From Actinomycetota bacterium (GTDB lineage Bacteria; Actinomycetota; CADDZG01; JAHWKV01; JAOPZY01), in contig JAOPZY010000051.1 in assembly GCA_025963875.1 (NCBI GenBank), positions 1 to 38,512 of the forward strand: a stretch of 38,512 nt of DNA, read 5' to 3'. Below are positions 17,600-28,299 of the stretch, one piece after another. The notes beneath the pieces are model-generated. The model was not told where the DNA came from, did not search any database, and worked only from the letters and a program-made list of their open reading frames with translations. Made by a program: the position numbers and the translations under genes. Position 1 is the first letter of the stretch. The number at the start of each line of letters is the position of its first letter.

Positions 17600-19087
17600 T
17601 TAGCCGGACACCCTCTGGTCGAGCGGGGGCAGCCACGTGAGCGCGTTGTTCCACCAGAGGTAACGGAGCAAGCGGGTCAGCTCCCTACGCCCGCGGTCGT
17701 CCGCGATCCCCAGCCGCTCGGCCATGCCGCCCACCGACACGGACCCGTCCGCCATGGCCAGGACCTGGTCGAGGCGGGGATCCTCCGGCTTCGGGGCGAG
17801 GAGGAACGGGGATCCGGCGGCGACCGGCTGCGGCTTTGCCTCGAAGGAGTCCCGCGACCGCATCGCCATGTTCGTGCGGGTCCAGGCGGCGATGCGGATC
17901 GGGCGGATCGCCCGGAGCAGGTCCCAGGGCGCCTCCGGCGGCGGGAGCTGGACCCAGCGGGCGAGGGCCACCGGCAGCGGGCCGGTGGCCATGTAGTCCG
18001 GGGGCGGGTGGCCCGCGATGTCCCGGACCGCCACCACGGCGGTGTTGATCGACACCCGGACCCCGGAGTGCGCCCCGCCGATGTGCAGGCCGCCGCCGGC
18101 CAGGTGGATGCCGTTGACGCCACCGAGCAGCCGGGTGCGGAAGTCCGGCCATGCCGCGAGCGCGGCCTGGATGGCGTCGGGCACCGAGCGGCCGTGGCGG
18201 ATCATCGTGTCGGGGGTCGGCGACGCCATCACCTGGGCGACCTCGCCCTCGGTGACCAAGCCGGCCGCCACGAGCATCGCCAGCACGTCGGGGTCCACCT
18301 CGTGGCCGAGGCAGGGGATGAGGACGTCGCAGGCGACGAACCCGGCCCCGTCGCCAGCCCGATACGCAAGCCCGCCCTCCGCCAGCGCCAGGTCCGTCGC
18401 ACCCTCGACGATCCGGGAGCCCGTGTCCCGCACCAGGGTCTCGAAGTGCGGGGTGCGGAACGCGCCGGGCAGGCGGTGCCGGGCGACGATGGTGACCGGC
18501 TGGCCGTGCATCATCACCCCCGTGGCGTGCTCGAAGGCCGACATGCCCCCGCCGACGATGACCGGCCGGCGGCCGGCGACGGCAACGGGGTCGTGCAGGA
18601 TCTCGATCACCTCGACCCCTCCTTTCAACCCGGCGCCTCGGGAGGCCGGGTCGGCCAGGGAAGGCGGTGGGCGCCGGCGCCGGTACCAGGCGGTGACCAC
18701 GACGTCGCGTGCCAGCCAGTCCCCGACCGGCGTCCGCACCAGGACGCGGCCGTCCTGCGGAACCAGCTCGAGCGCAGGGGCATGGAAGCGGAGGCCGATG
18801 CTCCCGTAGTTGATGACCCGGCCGAGGTAGTGGAGGACCTCCTCCCGGGTGAGCTGGTTGGGGTCCCGGGTGTCGAGGGGGATGCCGGCGATCTCGTAGT
18901 CGGTCGGCCGGGAGATGAGCACAAGCCCGTTCAGGTACTCCCGGATGGAGGTCGTCGGCCCCGGCCCGGCCTCCAGCCCGACCGCCTCGATGCCCTCCCG
19001 GCGGGCCTCGAAGAGCGCGGCGATGCCCGTCGGGCCGCCGCCGACCACCACCAGGGGCACTTCCGACGGCGCCTGCGCGCTCGCCAC
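17600..19087 (-). CDS. FAD/NAD(P)-binding oxidoreductase (YpdA-like)
   Basis: VPLVVVGGGPTGIAALFEARREGIEAVGLEAGPG; second GxGxxA-like motif PVIVGGGMSAFEHA. Confidence 0.85.
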   Translation of the reverse strand: MASAQAPSEVPLVVVGGGPTGIAALFEARREGIEAVGLEAGPGPTTSIREYLNGLVLISRPTDYEIAGIPLDTRDPNQLTREEVLHYLGRVINYGSIGLRFHAPALELVPQDGRVLVRTPVGDWLARDVVVTAWYRRRRPPPSLADPASRGAGLKGGVEVIEILHDPVAVAGRRPVIVGGGMSAFEHATGVMMHGQPVTIVARHRLPGAFRTPHFETLVRDTGSRIVEGATDLALAEGGLAYRAGDGAGFVACDVLIPCLGHEVDPDVLAMLVAAGLVTEGEVAQVMASPTPDTMIRHGRSVPDAIQAALAAWPDFRTRLLGGVNGIHLAGGGLHIGGAHSGVRVSINTAVVAVRDIAGHPPPDYMATGPLPVALARWVQLPPPEAPWDLLRAIRPIRIAAWTRTNMAMRSRDSFEAKPQPVAAGSPFLLAPKPEDPRLDQVLAMADGSVSVGGMAERLGIADDRGRRELTRLLRYLWWNNALTWLPPLDQRVSG

Positions 19088-19203
19088 TATCTGCCGTCCT
19101 TTCCGCTAACCTGCCGGGGTAGTTGGTGGGTGAGCCGACCCGAGACTACCCGCACCCGAGGGGGCCCTACGCCCCCGGATAGGAACGAGGAGAACGAGAG
19201 CCC

Positions 19204-20664
19204 ATGCCTGAAGCGTCCGAGACCGCCGTCACGGAGCACCGCTACGTGATCCCCGGCCGCGTGCTGCCGGAGAAGCCGATCGAGTCCCTGGACGAGTACC
19301 TGGCGCAAGGTGGCGGCGATGCCCTCCAGATTGCCCTGGCGATCCCGCCGGAGGAGATCATCGACATGGTCAAGCGCTCGGGCCTGCGCGGTCGCGGCGG
19401 CGCCGGCTTCCCGACCGGCATCAAGTGGGCATCGCTGCGGAACGACCCTGCCACCATCAAGTACCTCTGCTGCAATGGCGCCGAGGGCGAGCCGGCCACC
19501 TTCAAGGACCGTATGCTCATGCGGCGCAACCCTTACCAGCTCCTGGAGGGCGTCGCCATCGCCGCGTATGCCTCCGGGGCCAAGGGTTCGTTCGTCGCCT
19601 TGAAGCGCCGCTTCCACACCGAGGTCAAGGCGCTGGAGCGGGCCAGGCTCGAGATGATGGAGTACGGGCTGCTCGGCCCGGTCCCCCTCGAGCTCCGCTA
19701 TGGGCCCGACTCGTACCTCTTCGGCGAGGAGCGCGGCCTCCTGGAGGTCATCGAGGGCCGCGACCCGCTGCCCCGGATCCACCCGCCCTACATGCAGGGC
19801 ATCCTCGCCGACCCCGAGCACCCCTACCCCGCTGCGGTCAACAACGTCGAGACGCTCTCCAGCGTCCCGGGCATCCTGCGGTTCGGGCCCGACTGGTTCC
19901 GCGAGGTCGGCACCGAGCGCTCGCCCGGCACCATGATCTTCACCCTGGTCGGGGACGTACAGCGCCCCGGCATCTACGAGCTGCCCCTCGGCGTCACGAT
20001 GAACCAGCTCCTCTACGACATCGGCGGGGGGCCCCTGCCGGGCCACGAGTTCAAGGTGGTCGTCCCCGGCGCCTCCAACCCCGTCATGATCCCGGCCCAC
20101 TTCGGCACCCCCCTCGATTTCGACGCCACCGCCGCAATCGGCACGGGCCTCGGATCGGCGAGCTACACGGTCTACGACGACCGGACCTGCATGGTGCGCG
20201 TGGCGAAGGTGTTCTCCCGGTTCCTGCACATCGAGTCGTGCGGGCAGTGCGTGCCGTGCAAGATCCAGTCGGACCGCATCACCCGCCTCCTCAACAAGAT
20301 CGACGACGGCGACGGCGAGCAGCGGGACCTCGAAGAGATCCTCGCAGCGTGCCGCAGGGTCACCGACGGCCAGCGGTGCTACCTCTCCACGGCGGAGTCC
20401 GTCCTGATCCAGAGCCTCGTGCGGATCTTCGTCGGCGAGTTCGCGGCGCATCTGGAGATGGGGGGCTGCCCGCTGCCCGGCGTCACCGACCTTCCGAAGC
20501 TCGTGGACTTCCACGAGGACACCGGCGTGTTCGACTTCGACATGCGCTACCCGCTCAAGCGCTCCGACTGGACCTACGAGGACGACCCGGTCCCCGGGGC
20601 CTCCGTCCTGGTCCCCGGCGTTGAGACCGCCGAGGAGGAAGCGGCGGGGACGACCTCGGCGTAG
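19204..20664 (+). CDS. NuoF-like protein (NADH dehydrogenase 51-kDa-like, FMN/SLBB/4Fe-4S)
   Basis: [34 protein letters not shown] region, SCGQCVPCK 4Fe-4S motif. Confidence 0.9.
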   Translation: MPEASETAVTEHRYVIPGRVLPEKPIESLDEYLAQGGGDALQIALAIPPEEIIDMVKRSGLRGRGGAGFPTGIKWASLRNDPATIKYLCCNGAEGEPATFKDRMLMRRNPYQLLEGVAIAAYASGAKGSFVALKRRFHTEVKALERARLEMMEYGLLGPVPLELRYGPDSYLFGEERGLLEVIEGRDPLPRIHPPYMQGILADPEHPYPAAVNNVETLSSVPGILRFGPDWFREVGTERSPGTMIFTLVGDVQRPGIYELPLGVTMNQLLYDIGGGPLPGHEFKVVVPGASNPVMIPAHFGTPLDFDATAAIGTGLGSASYTVYDDRTCMVRVAKVFSRFLHIESCGQCVPCKIQSDRITRLLNKIDDGDGEQRDLEEILAACRRVTDGQRCYLSTAESVLIQSLVRIFVGEFAAHLEMGGCPLPGVTDLPKLVDFHEDTGVFDFDMRYPLKRSDWTYEDDPVPGASVLVPGVETAEEEAAGTTSA

Positions 20665-20744
20665 GTTTCGCCGTTGAAGGCTGTGGATCGGCCCCGCCCG
20701 AGCGGGTATGGTGCCCACCGGAATCCTTGAGCCGGGCGAGGCAG

Positions 20745-21974
20745 ATGCCGCAGCGAACCCTTGCAATGGTGCTGGCGGGCGGGGAGGGAAAGCGCCTCGC
20801 CCCCCTCACCGCGGACCGGGCCAAGCCCGCCGTCCCCTTCGGCGGCCACTACCGCCTCATCGACTTCGTCCTGTCGAACCTTGTAAACGGCGGGGAGCGC
20901 CACATCGTCGTTCTCACCCAGTACAAGAGCCACAGCCTCGACCGCCACATCTCGCAGGCGTGGCGGCTGTCGACGATGGTCGGCGACTACGTGGCCACGG
21001 TCCCCGCCCAGATGCGCCGCGGTCCCCGGTGGTTCGCCGGGTCCGCCGATGCGATCTTCCAGAACCTGAACCTCGTCTACGACGACCGCCCCGACCACAT
21101 CCTGGTCTTCGGGGCCGACCACATCTACCGCATGGACCCACGCCAGATGCTGGCCCACCACGTGGCCTCGGGGGCCGGCGTCACCGTGGCGGCCATCCGG
21201 AGCCCCATCGAGGAGGCCGGGTCCTTCGGCGTGATCGAGGCCGACGCGCACGGCAGGATCCACGCCTTCCGGGAGAAGCCGGCCGACCCCGCCGGGCTGC
21301 CCGACGCTCCCCACCAGGTCCTCGCCTCGATGGGGAACTACATCTTCACCACCGAGGCGCTCATCCGGGCGGTGACCACCGACGCCGCCGACGAGGGCTC
21401 GAATCACGACGTCGGCGGCGACATCATCCCGAGGATGGTCGCCGAGGGTGACGCCTTCGTGTACGACTTCGAACTGAACGACGTACCGGGGGCCACCGAC
21501 CGGGATCGGGGCTACTGGCGCGATGTGGGGACCCTCGACAGCTACTATTCGGCCAACATGGACCTGATCTCGGTGCACCCGGTCTTCAACCTCTACAACA
21601 GGAACTGGCCCATCTACTCCTGGAGCGCCCCGGCACCCCCGGCGAAGTTCGTCTTCGAGGACGGCCAGCGCAAAGGCCAGGCGTTCAACTCGATGCTGTG
21701 CGTGGGAACGATCGTCTCCGGCGGGACGGTGCGCGGCTCCATCCTCTCCCCCGACGTCATGGTGCACTCCGGCGCCCTGGTCGAGGGATCGGTCATCCTC
21801 CAGGGCGTGCAGGTGGGCCAGGGGGCGGTCGTGCGCGGGGCGATCATCGACAAGAACGTCGTGATCCCGCCCGAGACCACGATCGGCGTGGACCTCGACG
21901 AGGACCGCCAGCGGTACACGGTCAGCGACGGCGGCGTCGTCGTCATCGGCAAAAACCAGAAGATCCTTCCCTGA
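20745..21974 (+). CDS. glgC: Glucose-1-phosphate adenylyltransferase
   Basis: [45 protein letters not shown]; left-handed beta-helix C-terminus. Confidence 0.96.
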   Translation: MPQRTLAMVLAGGEGKRLAPLTADRAKPAVPFGGHYRLIDFVLSNLVNGGERHIVVLTQYKSHSLDRHISQAWRLSTMVGDYVATVPAQMRRGPRWFAGSADAIFQNLNLVYDDRPDHILVFGADHIYRMDPRQMLAHHVASGAGVTVAAIRSPIEEAGSFGVIEADAHGRIHAFREKPADPAGLPDAPHQVLASMGNYIFTTEALIRAVTTDAADEGSNHDVGGDIIPRMVAEGDAFVYDFELNDVPGATDRDRGYWRDVGTLDSYYSANMDLISVHPVFNLYNRNWPIYSWSAPAPPAKFVFEDGQRKGQAFNSMLCVGTIVSGGTVRGSILSPDVMVHSGALVEGSVILQGVQVGQGAVVRGAIIDKNVVIPPETTIGVDLDEDRQRYTVSDGGVVVIGKNQKILP

Positions 21975-22035
21975 ACGCTCGGGCCCTGAGCGCTGGCCTA
22001 CGGGCCACACGGGTTTCGGGGAAAATCGGGCTCGC

Positions 22036-23217
22036 ATGAACGGGGTCGATGTCATCATTCTCGTGGCCGTGGCGGCGTCGGCGGCCCACGGCTTCTTCCG
22101 GGGCGCCGCAGTGCAGCTTCTCTCCTTCGCCGGGTTCTGGGGCGGCCTCGCCCTCGGGGCCGTCCTGGCCCCCCAGGTGTCCCGCCACATCCACAGCGAC
22201 GTGGCGAAAACCGCCACCGCCGTCGTGGTCGTCTTCGGGCTCGCCATCCTGCTCGGCGGGCTCGGGGAGCGGATCGGAGCCAGGATCCGCACCGGGCTCA
22301 GGGTGACCATGCTGGGCCCGCTCGATTCGGGCGTCGGGGCCGCCATCGGCGTCGCGGCGACCCTGCTGGCCATCTGGGTCATCACCGCCATGATCTCCAT
22401 CGTCAGCATCCCGTCGATCTCGCGACCGCTCAGCCAGTCGGCCATCGTGAAGGCTCTCGTGAACACGTTGCCCCCGGCCCCCGCCGTCTTCGCCGGGGTC
22501 GGCCACCTGCTCGCCCCCTCGGGCCTTCCGCAGGTCTTCGCAGGGCTGGAGCCTGGGCCGCCGGCACCGCTGCCGACCCCCAGCACCCCGGTGGTCGATG
22601 AGGCGGTGGTCGCCGCCAGGGACTCCACGCTGAAGATCGCGGGCCTGGGCTGCGGGGGCGTCAAGACCGGCTCCGGATGGGTGGCCGCACCGGGCCTGGT
22701 CGTCACCAATGCCCACGTCGTGGCGGGGATCGCGGCCCCCTACGTGCAGGACCGGTTTGACCACACGTACAAGAACACCAGGGTCGTCGTCTTCGACCCC
22801 GAGACCGACATCGCGGTGCTCCGGGTGACGAACCTGCCCGCCATCGCCAGGCCGCTCCCCCTGCAGCGGTCGGATTCGTCCCGCGGAACGAGCGGGGCTG
22901 TGCTCGGCTACCCGGGCGGCGGGACCTTCAAGGCAATCCCGGCGGCGCTGCTCGCCGAGATCCAGGCCACCGGCCGGGACATCTACAACCAGAACGTCAC
23001 CACCCGCAGCGTCTACGAGATCCAGGCCGACGTCCGGCCGGGCAACTCGGGTGGGCCCTTCGTGACCGCGGCGGGCCAGGTCGTCGGCGTGGTGTTCTCG
23101 GCTTCGGTCTACCTCCCCAACGTCGGGTTCGCCCTGACCGGCCACGAGGTCGGCCCCGAGATCGACAGGGCGCAGAACTCCGTCGCCGAGGTCGGCACCG
23201 GGGCCTGCTCCTCCTAG
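22036..23217 (+). CDS. MarP-like serine protease (CvpA membrane domain + trypsin-like protease)
   Basis: N-terminal multi-TM CvpA domain; catalytic triad contexts VVTNAHVVAG, DPETDIAVL, VRPGNSGGPFV. Confidence 0.92.
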   Translation: MNGVDVIILVAVAASAAHGFFRGAAVQLLSFAGFWGGLALGAVLAPQVSRHIHSDVAKTATAVVVVFGLAILLGGLGERIGARIRTGLRVTMLGPLDSGVGAAIGVAATLLAIWVITAMISIVSIPSISRPLSQSAIVKALVNTLPPAPAVFAGVGHLLAPSGLPQVFAGLEPGPPAPLPTPSTPVVDEAVVAARDSTLKIAGLGCGGVKTGSGWVAAPGLVVTNAHVVAGIAAPYVQDRFDHTYKNTRVVVFDPETDIAVLRVTNLPAIARPLPLQRSDSSRGTSGAVLGYPGGGTFKAIPAALLAEIQATGRDIYNQNVTTRSVYEIQADVRPGNSGGPFVTAAGQVVGVVFSASVYLPNVGFALTGHEVGPEIDRAQNSVAEVGTGACSS

Positions 23218-23224
23218 GTTTCCA

Positions 23225-23302
23225 CTCGTGGCCCGCTCCTTCGGAGCGTCCCACGAGCCAGGGGGATTCGCAGCTCACCCGGCTCCGCTGCGCTCCGCCG
23301 GG
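23225..23302. terminator. Pair of hairpins between convergent genes (putative bidirectional terminator)
   Basis: CTCGTGG...CGCTCC-ttc-GGAGCG...CCACGAG (23225-23257) and CCCGGC...GCCGGG (23278-23302); no clear U-tract. Confidence 0.5.
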
Positions 23303-23305
23303 CTG

Positions 23306-24847
23306 CTAGTCCCCCCTGGACCCCCCTGGCTTGTCCACTCCGCCCAGGGCGAGCGCGAGGACCGCCGCCACGGCGCAGACAACCGCCGTGATCCGGAAGA
23401 TCTCGCCGTACTCGGTATGGAGGGCGATCCTTACCCCCTGCTCGTAGGCGGCGACCCTGGTCAGGTAGTCGGGGCTCGTCGCCCCGGAGGCGCCCCCGAA
23501 GGGAAGGGCCGGGAACGTGAGCCGGGCGGTCAGCGACTGGAAACGGTGCAGGCCCCATGCCGCCAGGGCCCCGATGCCGATCAGCATCCCCATCATCCGG
23601 GCAGCCACCACCGCGGCCGATGCCGACCCGTGGTCCTCGATCCTCGACGACCGCAGGGCCACCGACGCCAGCGGGGCCACCACGAGGCCGAGGCCGAGGC
23701 CGGCCAGAGCCAGGTCGATGTCGAGCCGGGGTAGCGAGAGGGGGCCGAGGTGGTGGCGGGCGGAGAGGACCTGGAGCGGCCAGGCCTCGATGAGGAGGTA
23801 GGCCGCAGTTGCCAGGGCCAGCCCTCCGAGGGCGACCGGCCGCTCGCCGAGACGCCTCGCGAGGATGCCGCCGAACAACGCCCCCACGGCGAGGGCCGCG
23901 AGGAAGCGGGCAAGCAGCAGCGCCGCCCCGAGGGCGTCCTTGCCGTAGAGCGTCTGGGCCAGCAGCGGCACGTCCACCAGCGTGACCATCAGGGCGACGC
24001 CGGAGAGGAAGCTCGCACCAAGCGTCGCCGAGAACCGCCGGGCGAGGCCCGGCGCCGGGGACACCAGGCGCACCGGCGAGCGGCGCTCCCAGACCGCGAA
24101 GGCGGCGAGGCCGGCCACGCCGAGGGCGACGGTCCAGCGGCCCCAGGGAGGCAACACCCCTGCGGCCGGGTCCGGGTTGTAGAGACCGGCGATGACGAGC
24201 GCCAGCGCCGCAGCCAGCATGGCCCCGCCCACGACGTCCACTTTCTGCTCCGGCCTCGGCCCGCGGCCGGGTCGGGTAAGCCCGATGACGACCGCCGCGC
24301 CCACGGCGAGGGGGATGTTCACCCAGAAGAGGCCCCGCCAACCGATGACCGCGGCCAGCACCGCGCCGTAGAGCGGCCCGAGCACGCTGCCGAGCTCCTG
24401 GAGGGCTCCGACGACGCCGAGGGGCACCGGACGGTGCTCGACGTCCCACTGGTCCCCGACGACGGCGAAGGTGACGGGCAGCAGGGCACCTGCGGCCGCA
24501 CCCTGCAGCACCCGGGCGGCGACGAGGACCGCCAGGCTGTGGGCGAGGGCCGAGGCTGCGGAGCCGGCAGCGAAGACGAGGAGGGACCCCTGCAGCACCC
24601 GCATCCTGCCGAGCCGGTCCGAGAGCTGGCCGAGCAGCGGCATGGCTGCGACGTAGCCGAGCAGGTACCCGGTGACGATGGGCGTGGCCCGCTCCAGGTG
24701 GTTGATCGGGATGTTGAGGTCCCGGACGATGTCGACCAGGATCGCGACGACGACGTAGGCGTCGAGCGAGGCGAGCAGCACCGCGGTGCCGGAGGCGCCG
24801 GCCGCGAGACGCCGTGAACGAACGACGTCGCTCGCCGGAGGATCCAC
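23306..24847 (-). CDS. MFS transporter (P55-like by context)
   Basis: About 14 hydrophobic segments; GQLSDRLGRMRVLQGS between TM2 and TM3; starts 4 bp after the LprG-like gene. Confidence 0.9.
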   Translation of the reverse strand: MDPPASDVVRSRRLAAGASGTAVLLASLDAYVVVAILVDIVRDLNIPINHLERATPIVTGYLLGYVAAMPLLGQLSDRLGRMRVLQGSLLVFAAGSAASALAHSLAVLVAARVLQGAAAGALLPVTFAVVGDQWDVEHRPVPLGVVGALQELGSVLGPLYGAVLAAVIGWRGLFWVNIPLAVGAAVVIGLTRPGRGPRPEQKVDVVGGAMLAAALALVIAGLYNPDPAAGVLPPWGRWTVALGVAGLAAFAVWERRSPVRLVSPAPGLARRFSATLGASFLSGVALMVTLVDVPLLAQTLYGKDALGAALLLARFLAALAVGALFGGILARRLGERPVALGGLALATAAYLLIEAWPLQVLSARHHLGPLSLPRLDIDLALAGLGLGLVVAPLASVALRSSRIEDHGSASAAVVAARMMGMLIGIGALAAWGLHRFQSLTARLTFPALPFGGASGATSPDYLTRVAAYEQGVRIALHTEYGEIFRITAVVCAVAAVLALALGGVDKPGGSRGD

Positions 24848-24851
24848 GGGG

Positions 24852-25541
24852 CTAGACAGGAGGCGTGACGTTGACCGCGACGCCGAAGTTCGTGAGGTTT
24901 CCCGTCAGCACCGTGTCCTGCGTGGCGTCCTTGGCCCGGTAGGGGATGCGGAACTTGAGGAGCCGGCTCCCGTTGGAGGCGATCCACACCGTCGCCTTGA
25001 GCGTGTCCTGACCCGAGGCCAGGTCGGTCAGGCTCTTGATGAGCTCGGTGGGGATGCTTGCCGACACCCGGTAGGCGTCCACGCCCCCCACCGACTCGGA
25101 GGCCTGCGTCTGCCCCGCCGTGGCGTTCGCGAGGATCGAGGGCAGCCCGGTGGTTTGGTTGAGGAGGGCCGTGGGGTCGTAGGGCGGGGCCGAGCTCACC
25201 CAGCCCCCGGTCGGGCCCTTCAGGTAGAACTTGCCGTTCAGCAGGCGGAACGGGAACTCGGTGCCACCGAGGGAGAAGCTGCCGTTGGCCTTGCCGTCGC
25301 GGCTGATGTCGCCCTGCGCCGACTTGATGTAGCTGGATATGTAGCCGTCGAACTTGAGGTCGACATGGGCGCTGTTGACGTCGGCCATGGCCTGGCCGGA
25401 CTGCTGCAGCAGCTGAGGACCTGCCGGCAGGCTGGCCGGGTTCGAGCTTGATTTGCACGCTGCAAGGAGTGCCACGGCAAGCAGCAGCGCCGCGGCAGGC
25501 AGCCTGCGGGCGACTCGGGTGGGGACTGGGCGACGGTACAC
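24852..25541 (-). CDS. LppX/LprAFG family lipoprotein (LprG-like by context)
   Basis: Lipobox LLAVALLAACKSSS; LLQQSGQAMADVNSAHVDLKFDG; 229 aa. Confidence 0.88.
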   Translation of the reverse strand: MYRRPVPTRVARRLPAAALLLAVALLAACKSSSNPASLPAGPQLLQQSGQAMADVNSAHVDLKFDGYISSYIKSAQGDISRDGKANGSFSLGGTEFPFRLLNGKFYLKGPTGGWVSSAPPYDPTALLNQTTGLPSILANATAGQTQASESVGGVDAYRVSASIPTELIKSLTDLASGQDTLKATVWIASNGSRLLKFRIPYRAKDATQDTVLTGNLTNFGVAVNVTPPV

Positions 25542-25554
25542 GACGCCGGGGATC

Positions 25555-26163
25555 TTACTCCTCGCCGTACAGCTCGCCGGCCCTCACGGCGACGGGAACG
25601 GTGTTGCCGGGTTGGGCGAGGGGGCAGGCCCAGGCGGGATCGTAGGCACACGATGGGTTGTAGGCGAAGTTGAGGTCGGCCACCAGCCGGCGACCCTCCC
25701 CGCCAAGGTCCGCTCCCTTCGCCGTGTCGATCAGGTAGCGACCTCCGCCGTAGGTCTCCTTGCCCGCCAGGGCGTCCTTGATCGGAATGAACAGGCCCCC
25801 GCCGTACGAGGCCAGCCACCAGACGTCGAGGGCTCCCACGCCGGGCAGGTCGAGCCGCCCTACCCGCTCGAAGGCGACGACGCCGTCGGTGCCCGTCGGG
25901 ATCTCCAGGCGCTGGGGCGCGACGTCGGGCTCGATCTCGGCTTCGAAGCGAAGCCCGGGGTCGTACGGCGCCACGGGAGGTCCGTGGTAGGCGGGCCGCT
26001 CCGCCGCAGGCACCGGCGAGGCAGGGTGCGTCTTCAGCATCTCGGCCCTGCCGGCGCACCACAGCGTGTGGGCCTTCCGAGGATCGGGCTCGGCACGGAT
26101 CTGCGCGTAGAGTGCGGCGGTCCGCCGCCGCCAGTCGACGACCGCAAGGGACCCCGATGCCAT
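25555..26163 (-). CDS. DUF1684 domain-containing protein
   Basis: VVDWRRRTAALYAQIRAEPDPRKAHTLWCAGRAEMLKTHPASP...DLNFAYNPSCAYDPAWACPLAQPGNTVPVAVRAGE. The listed ORF starts at 26205; ATG at 26163 (MASGSLAV) preferred. Confidence 0.85.
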   Translation of the reverse strand: MASGSLAVVDWRRRTAALYAQIRAEPDPRKAHTLWCAGRAEMLKTHPASPVPAAERPAYHGPPVAPYDPGLRFEAEIEPDVAPQRLEIPTGTDGVVAFERVGRLDLPGVGALDVWWLASYGGGLFIPIKDALAGKETYGGGRYLIDTAKGADLGGEGRRLVADLNFAYNPSCAYDPAWACPLAQPGNTVPVAVRAGELYGEE

Positions 26164-26204
26164 GCTGGTAGCAAACGATACGCCACGAAGCCTGGAGGAG
26201 ATCA

Positions 26205-26735
26205 TTGGAACACCGGGACCACGTGATGCTGCTGCGGGAGGGCGTCGAGGGCGCCGGGAAGGTCTGGGCCGATCTCGGCTCGGGGAAGGGTGCCTTCACG
26301 CTGGCCCTGGCGGACCTCCTCGGAGCGGGGGCGGTCATCCATTCCCTGGACCTCGACGAGCGGGCTTTGACCACACAGCGCCAGGCCGTGGAGAACCGCT
26401 TCCCCGATGTCTCGGTCCAGTACCGACAGGCCGACTTCACCGGGGCCGTCGACCTTCCCCCGCTGGACGGCGTCCTCATGGCCAACTCGCTGCACTTCGT
26501 CGAGGCCAAGGAGCCGGTGCTGGAGCGTGTCTCGGGCTGGCTACGTCCCGGGGGGCGGCTGCTCGTCGTCGAGTACGACAGCGACCGGGGCAACACCTGG
26601 GCTCCCCACCCCCTCTCCTACCGGACGTGGGAGGCCCTGGCGGCCCGGTCCGGGTTCTCGGACACCCGCCTGCTGCGGACCATCCCCAGCCGCTTCCTGG
26701 GCAGGATCTACTCGGCGCTCAGCCTTGCCGCCTGA
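26205..26735 (+). CDS. Class I SAM-dependent methyltransferase
   Basis: VWADLGSGKGAFTLALADLLG, SLDLDERAL; TTG start preceded by GGAGGAG. Confidence 0.85.
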   Translation: MEHRDHVMLLREGVEGAGKVWADLGSGKGAFTLALADLLGAGAVIHSLDLDERALTTQRQAVENRFPDVSVQYRQADFTGAVDLPPLDGVLMANSLHFVEAKEPVLERVSGWLRPGGRLLVVEYDSDRGNTWAPHPLSYRTWEALAARSGFSDTRLLRTIPSRFLGRIYSALSLAA

Positions 26736-28299
26736 CGTCGACGTGGTCATCGTCGGCGGCGGTCCGACGGGGCTGATGCTGGCCGCCGAGCTTCGCCTCG
26801 GCGGCGTCGATCCGGTGGTGCTGGAGGAGTTGCCCGAGGTCAGCGAGATCCCCAAGGGCAACGGGCTGGTGGGCCAGATCGTTCCGATGCTGGACTACCG
26901 GGGACTCCGAGAGCCCCTCGCTGCCGCCAGCACCTGGGCCGGTCCCATCCCGCGGTTCTCGTTCGGCCCGCTGGAACTCGACCTGTCGAGGGTCGGGGTC
27001 AGCCCGTTGCACATCATGGCGATCCCGCAACGGCGGCTGGAGCGGTTGCTGGATGAGCACCTGCGGAGTCTCGGCGGGACGGTTCGGCGTGGGCACGAGG
27101 TGACAGCCCTCTCCCAGGACGGCGACGCCGTCACGGTCGCCGTTGACGGCCCCAAGGGCTCGTACCGGTTGCGCGCCCGGTACGTGGTCGGTTGCGACGG
27201 TGCCCACAGCCTTGTCCGGAAGCTTGCCGGTATCGCCTTCCCCGGTGTCACCTCGTCGGAGCTCTCACGGATCGGTCGGGTCCTCCTGCCGTCGGCGACG
27301 ATCGTGGCCGGCACCGGAGAAGTGGAGCTGCCGGGGGTCGGCCGCCTCCCGGCGGCACGGATGATGCGCACGCCGCGCGGCGCCTACTCGCTCGCCCCCC
27401 TGACCACCCTCGACAAGGATGCCCGGCCCGGCACCTACATCATCTTCACCAGCGAGGACTCGTCGGTCGATGCCGACGGACCCATGACGCTGGAGGAACT
27501 GCGTGCCAGCGTCGCCCGGGTGCTCGGCGCCGACGTGGCGATGAGCGAGCCGCAGTGGCTGACCCGCACCGTCGGCAACAGCCGGCAGGCGGAGCAGTAC
27601 CGGGCCGGCCGGATGCTGCTGGCCGGGGACGCCGCTCATGTCTTCGGTCTGGGTGGGTCCCTCAACGTGGGGTTGCTGGACGCGGTCAACCTCGGCTGGA
27701 AGCTGGCCGCCGAGGTGGCGGGTTGAGCACCCGCCGGTCTCCTGGACTCGTACCACGCCGAGCGGCACCCGGTCGGCGAACGGGCCATCCTCGCCGCCCG
27801 TGCGCAGCGGGCGCTGTCGGCCCGGAACGAGGGGGCCGAGGCGCTCCGGGCCGTGTTCGGCGAGCTCCTCGAGTACGACGAGCCGCTGCGTCACATCGGC
27901 GAGATGCTGCAGGGCTCCGATATCCGTTACGCCATGGGAACCGGTGGCCCCCGCCCGCACCCGCTCCTTGGGCGGTTCGCTCCCGACCTTCGGTTGGAGA
28001 CAGACGATGGACGCACCCGCGTCGCCGAGCTCATGCGACCCGCCCGGCCGGTCCTCGTGGACCTCACGCCCGACGCCGCGCTGGCCGGCGTGGCCGCGGA
28101 CTGGCGCAACCGGGTCACCGTCGTCACCGGGCGGTGCCGGGGGCCCACTCCCCCGGCCGGCCTGTTGATCCGGCCGGACGCCTACGTGGCCTGGGTTACC
28201 GAGTCCAGCGACCCCGACCCGGCCGCCGGACTCCACGACGCCCTCTGCGCCTGGTTCGGCCCGCCGTCCTGGCGGGGGCCTGACGGGCGGCGGCGGTAG
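26725..28299 (+). pseudogene. FAD-dependent aromatic-type monooxygenase interrupted by in-frame TGA (27724-27726)
   Basis: VDVVIVGGGPTGLMLAAELRLGGVDPVVLEE..., [75 protein letters not shown]...; both halves in the same frame with no other stop until 28297-28299. Confidence 0.85.

Noticed and set aside
18008-19249. Plus-strand ORF opposite the FAD oxidoreductase, and the 19087-20766 minus ORF opposite NuoF
   Set aside because: Shadow ORFs; the opposite strands carry clear Rossmann/Fe-S signatures.
27724-27726. TGA reassigned to Trp or selenocysteine insertion in the monooxygenase
   Set aside because: Other genes in the window use TGA as a normal stop (for example treY) and TGG for Trp; no SECIS-like hairpin recognised and the expected residue is Trp, not Cys/Sec.
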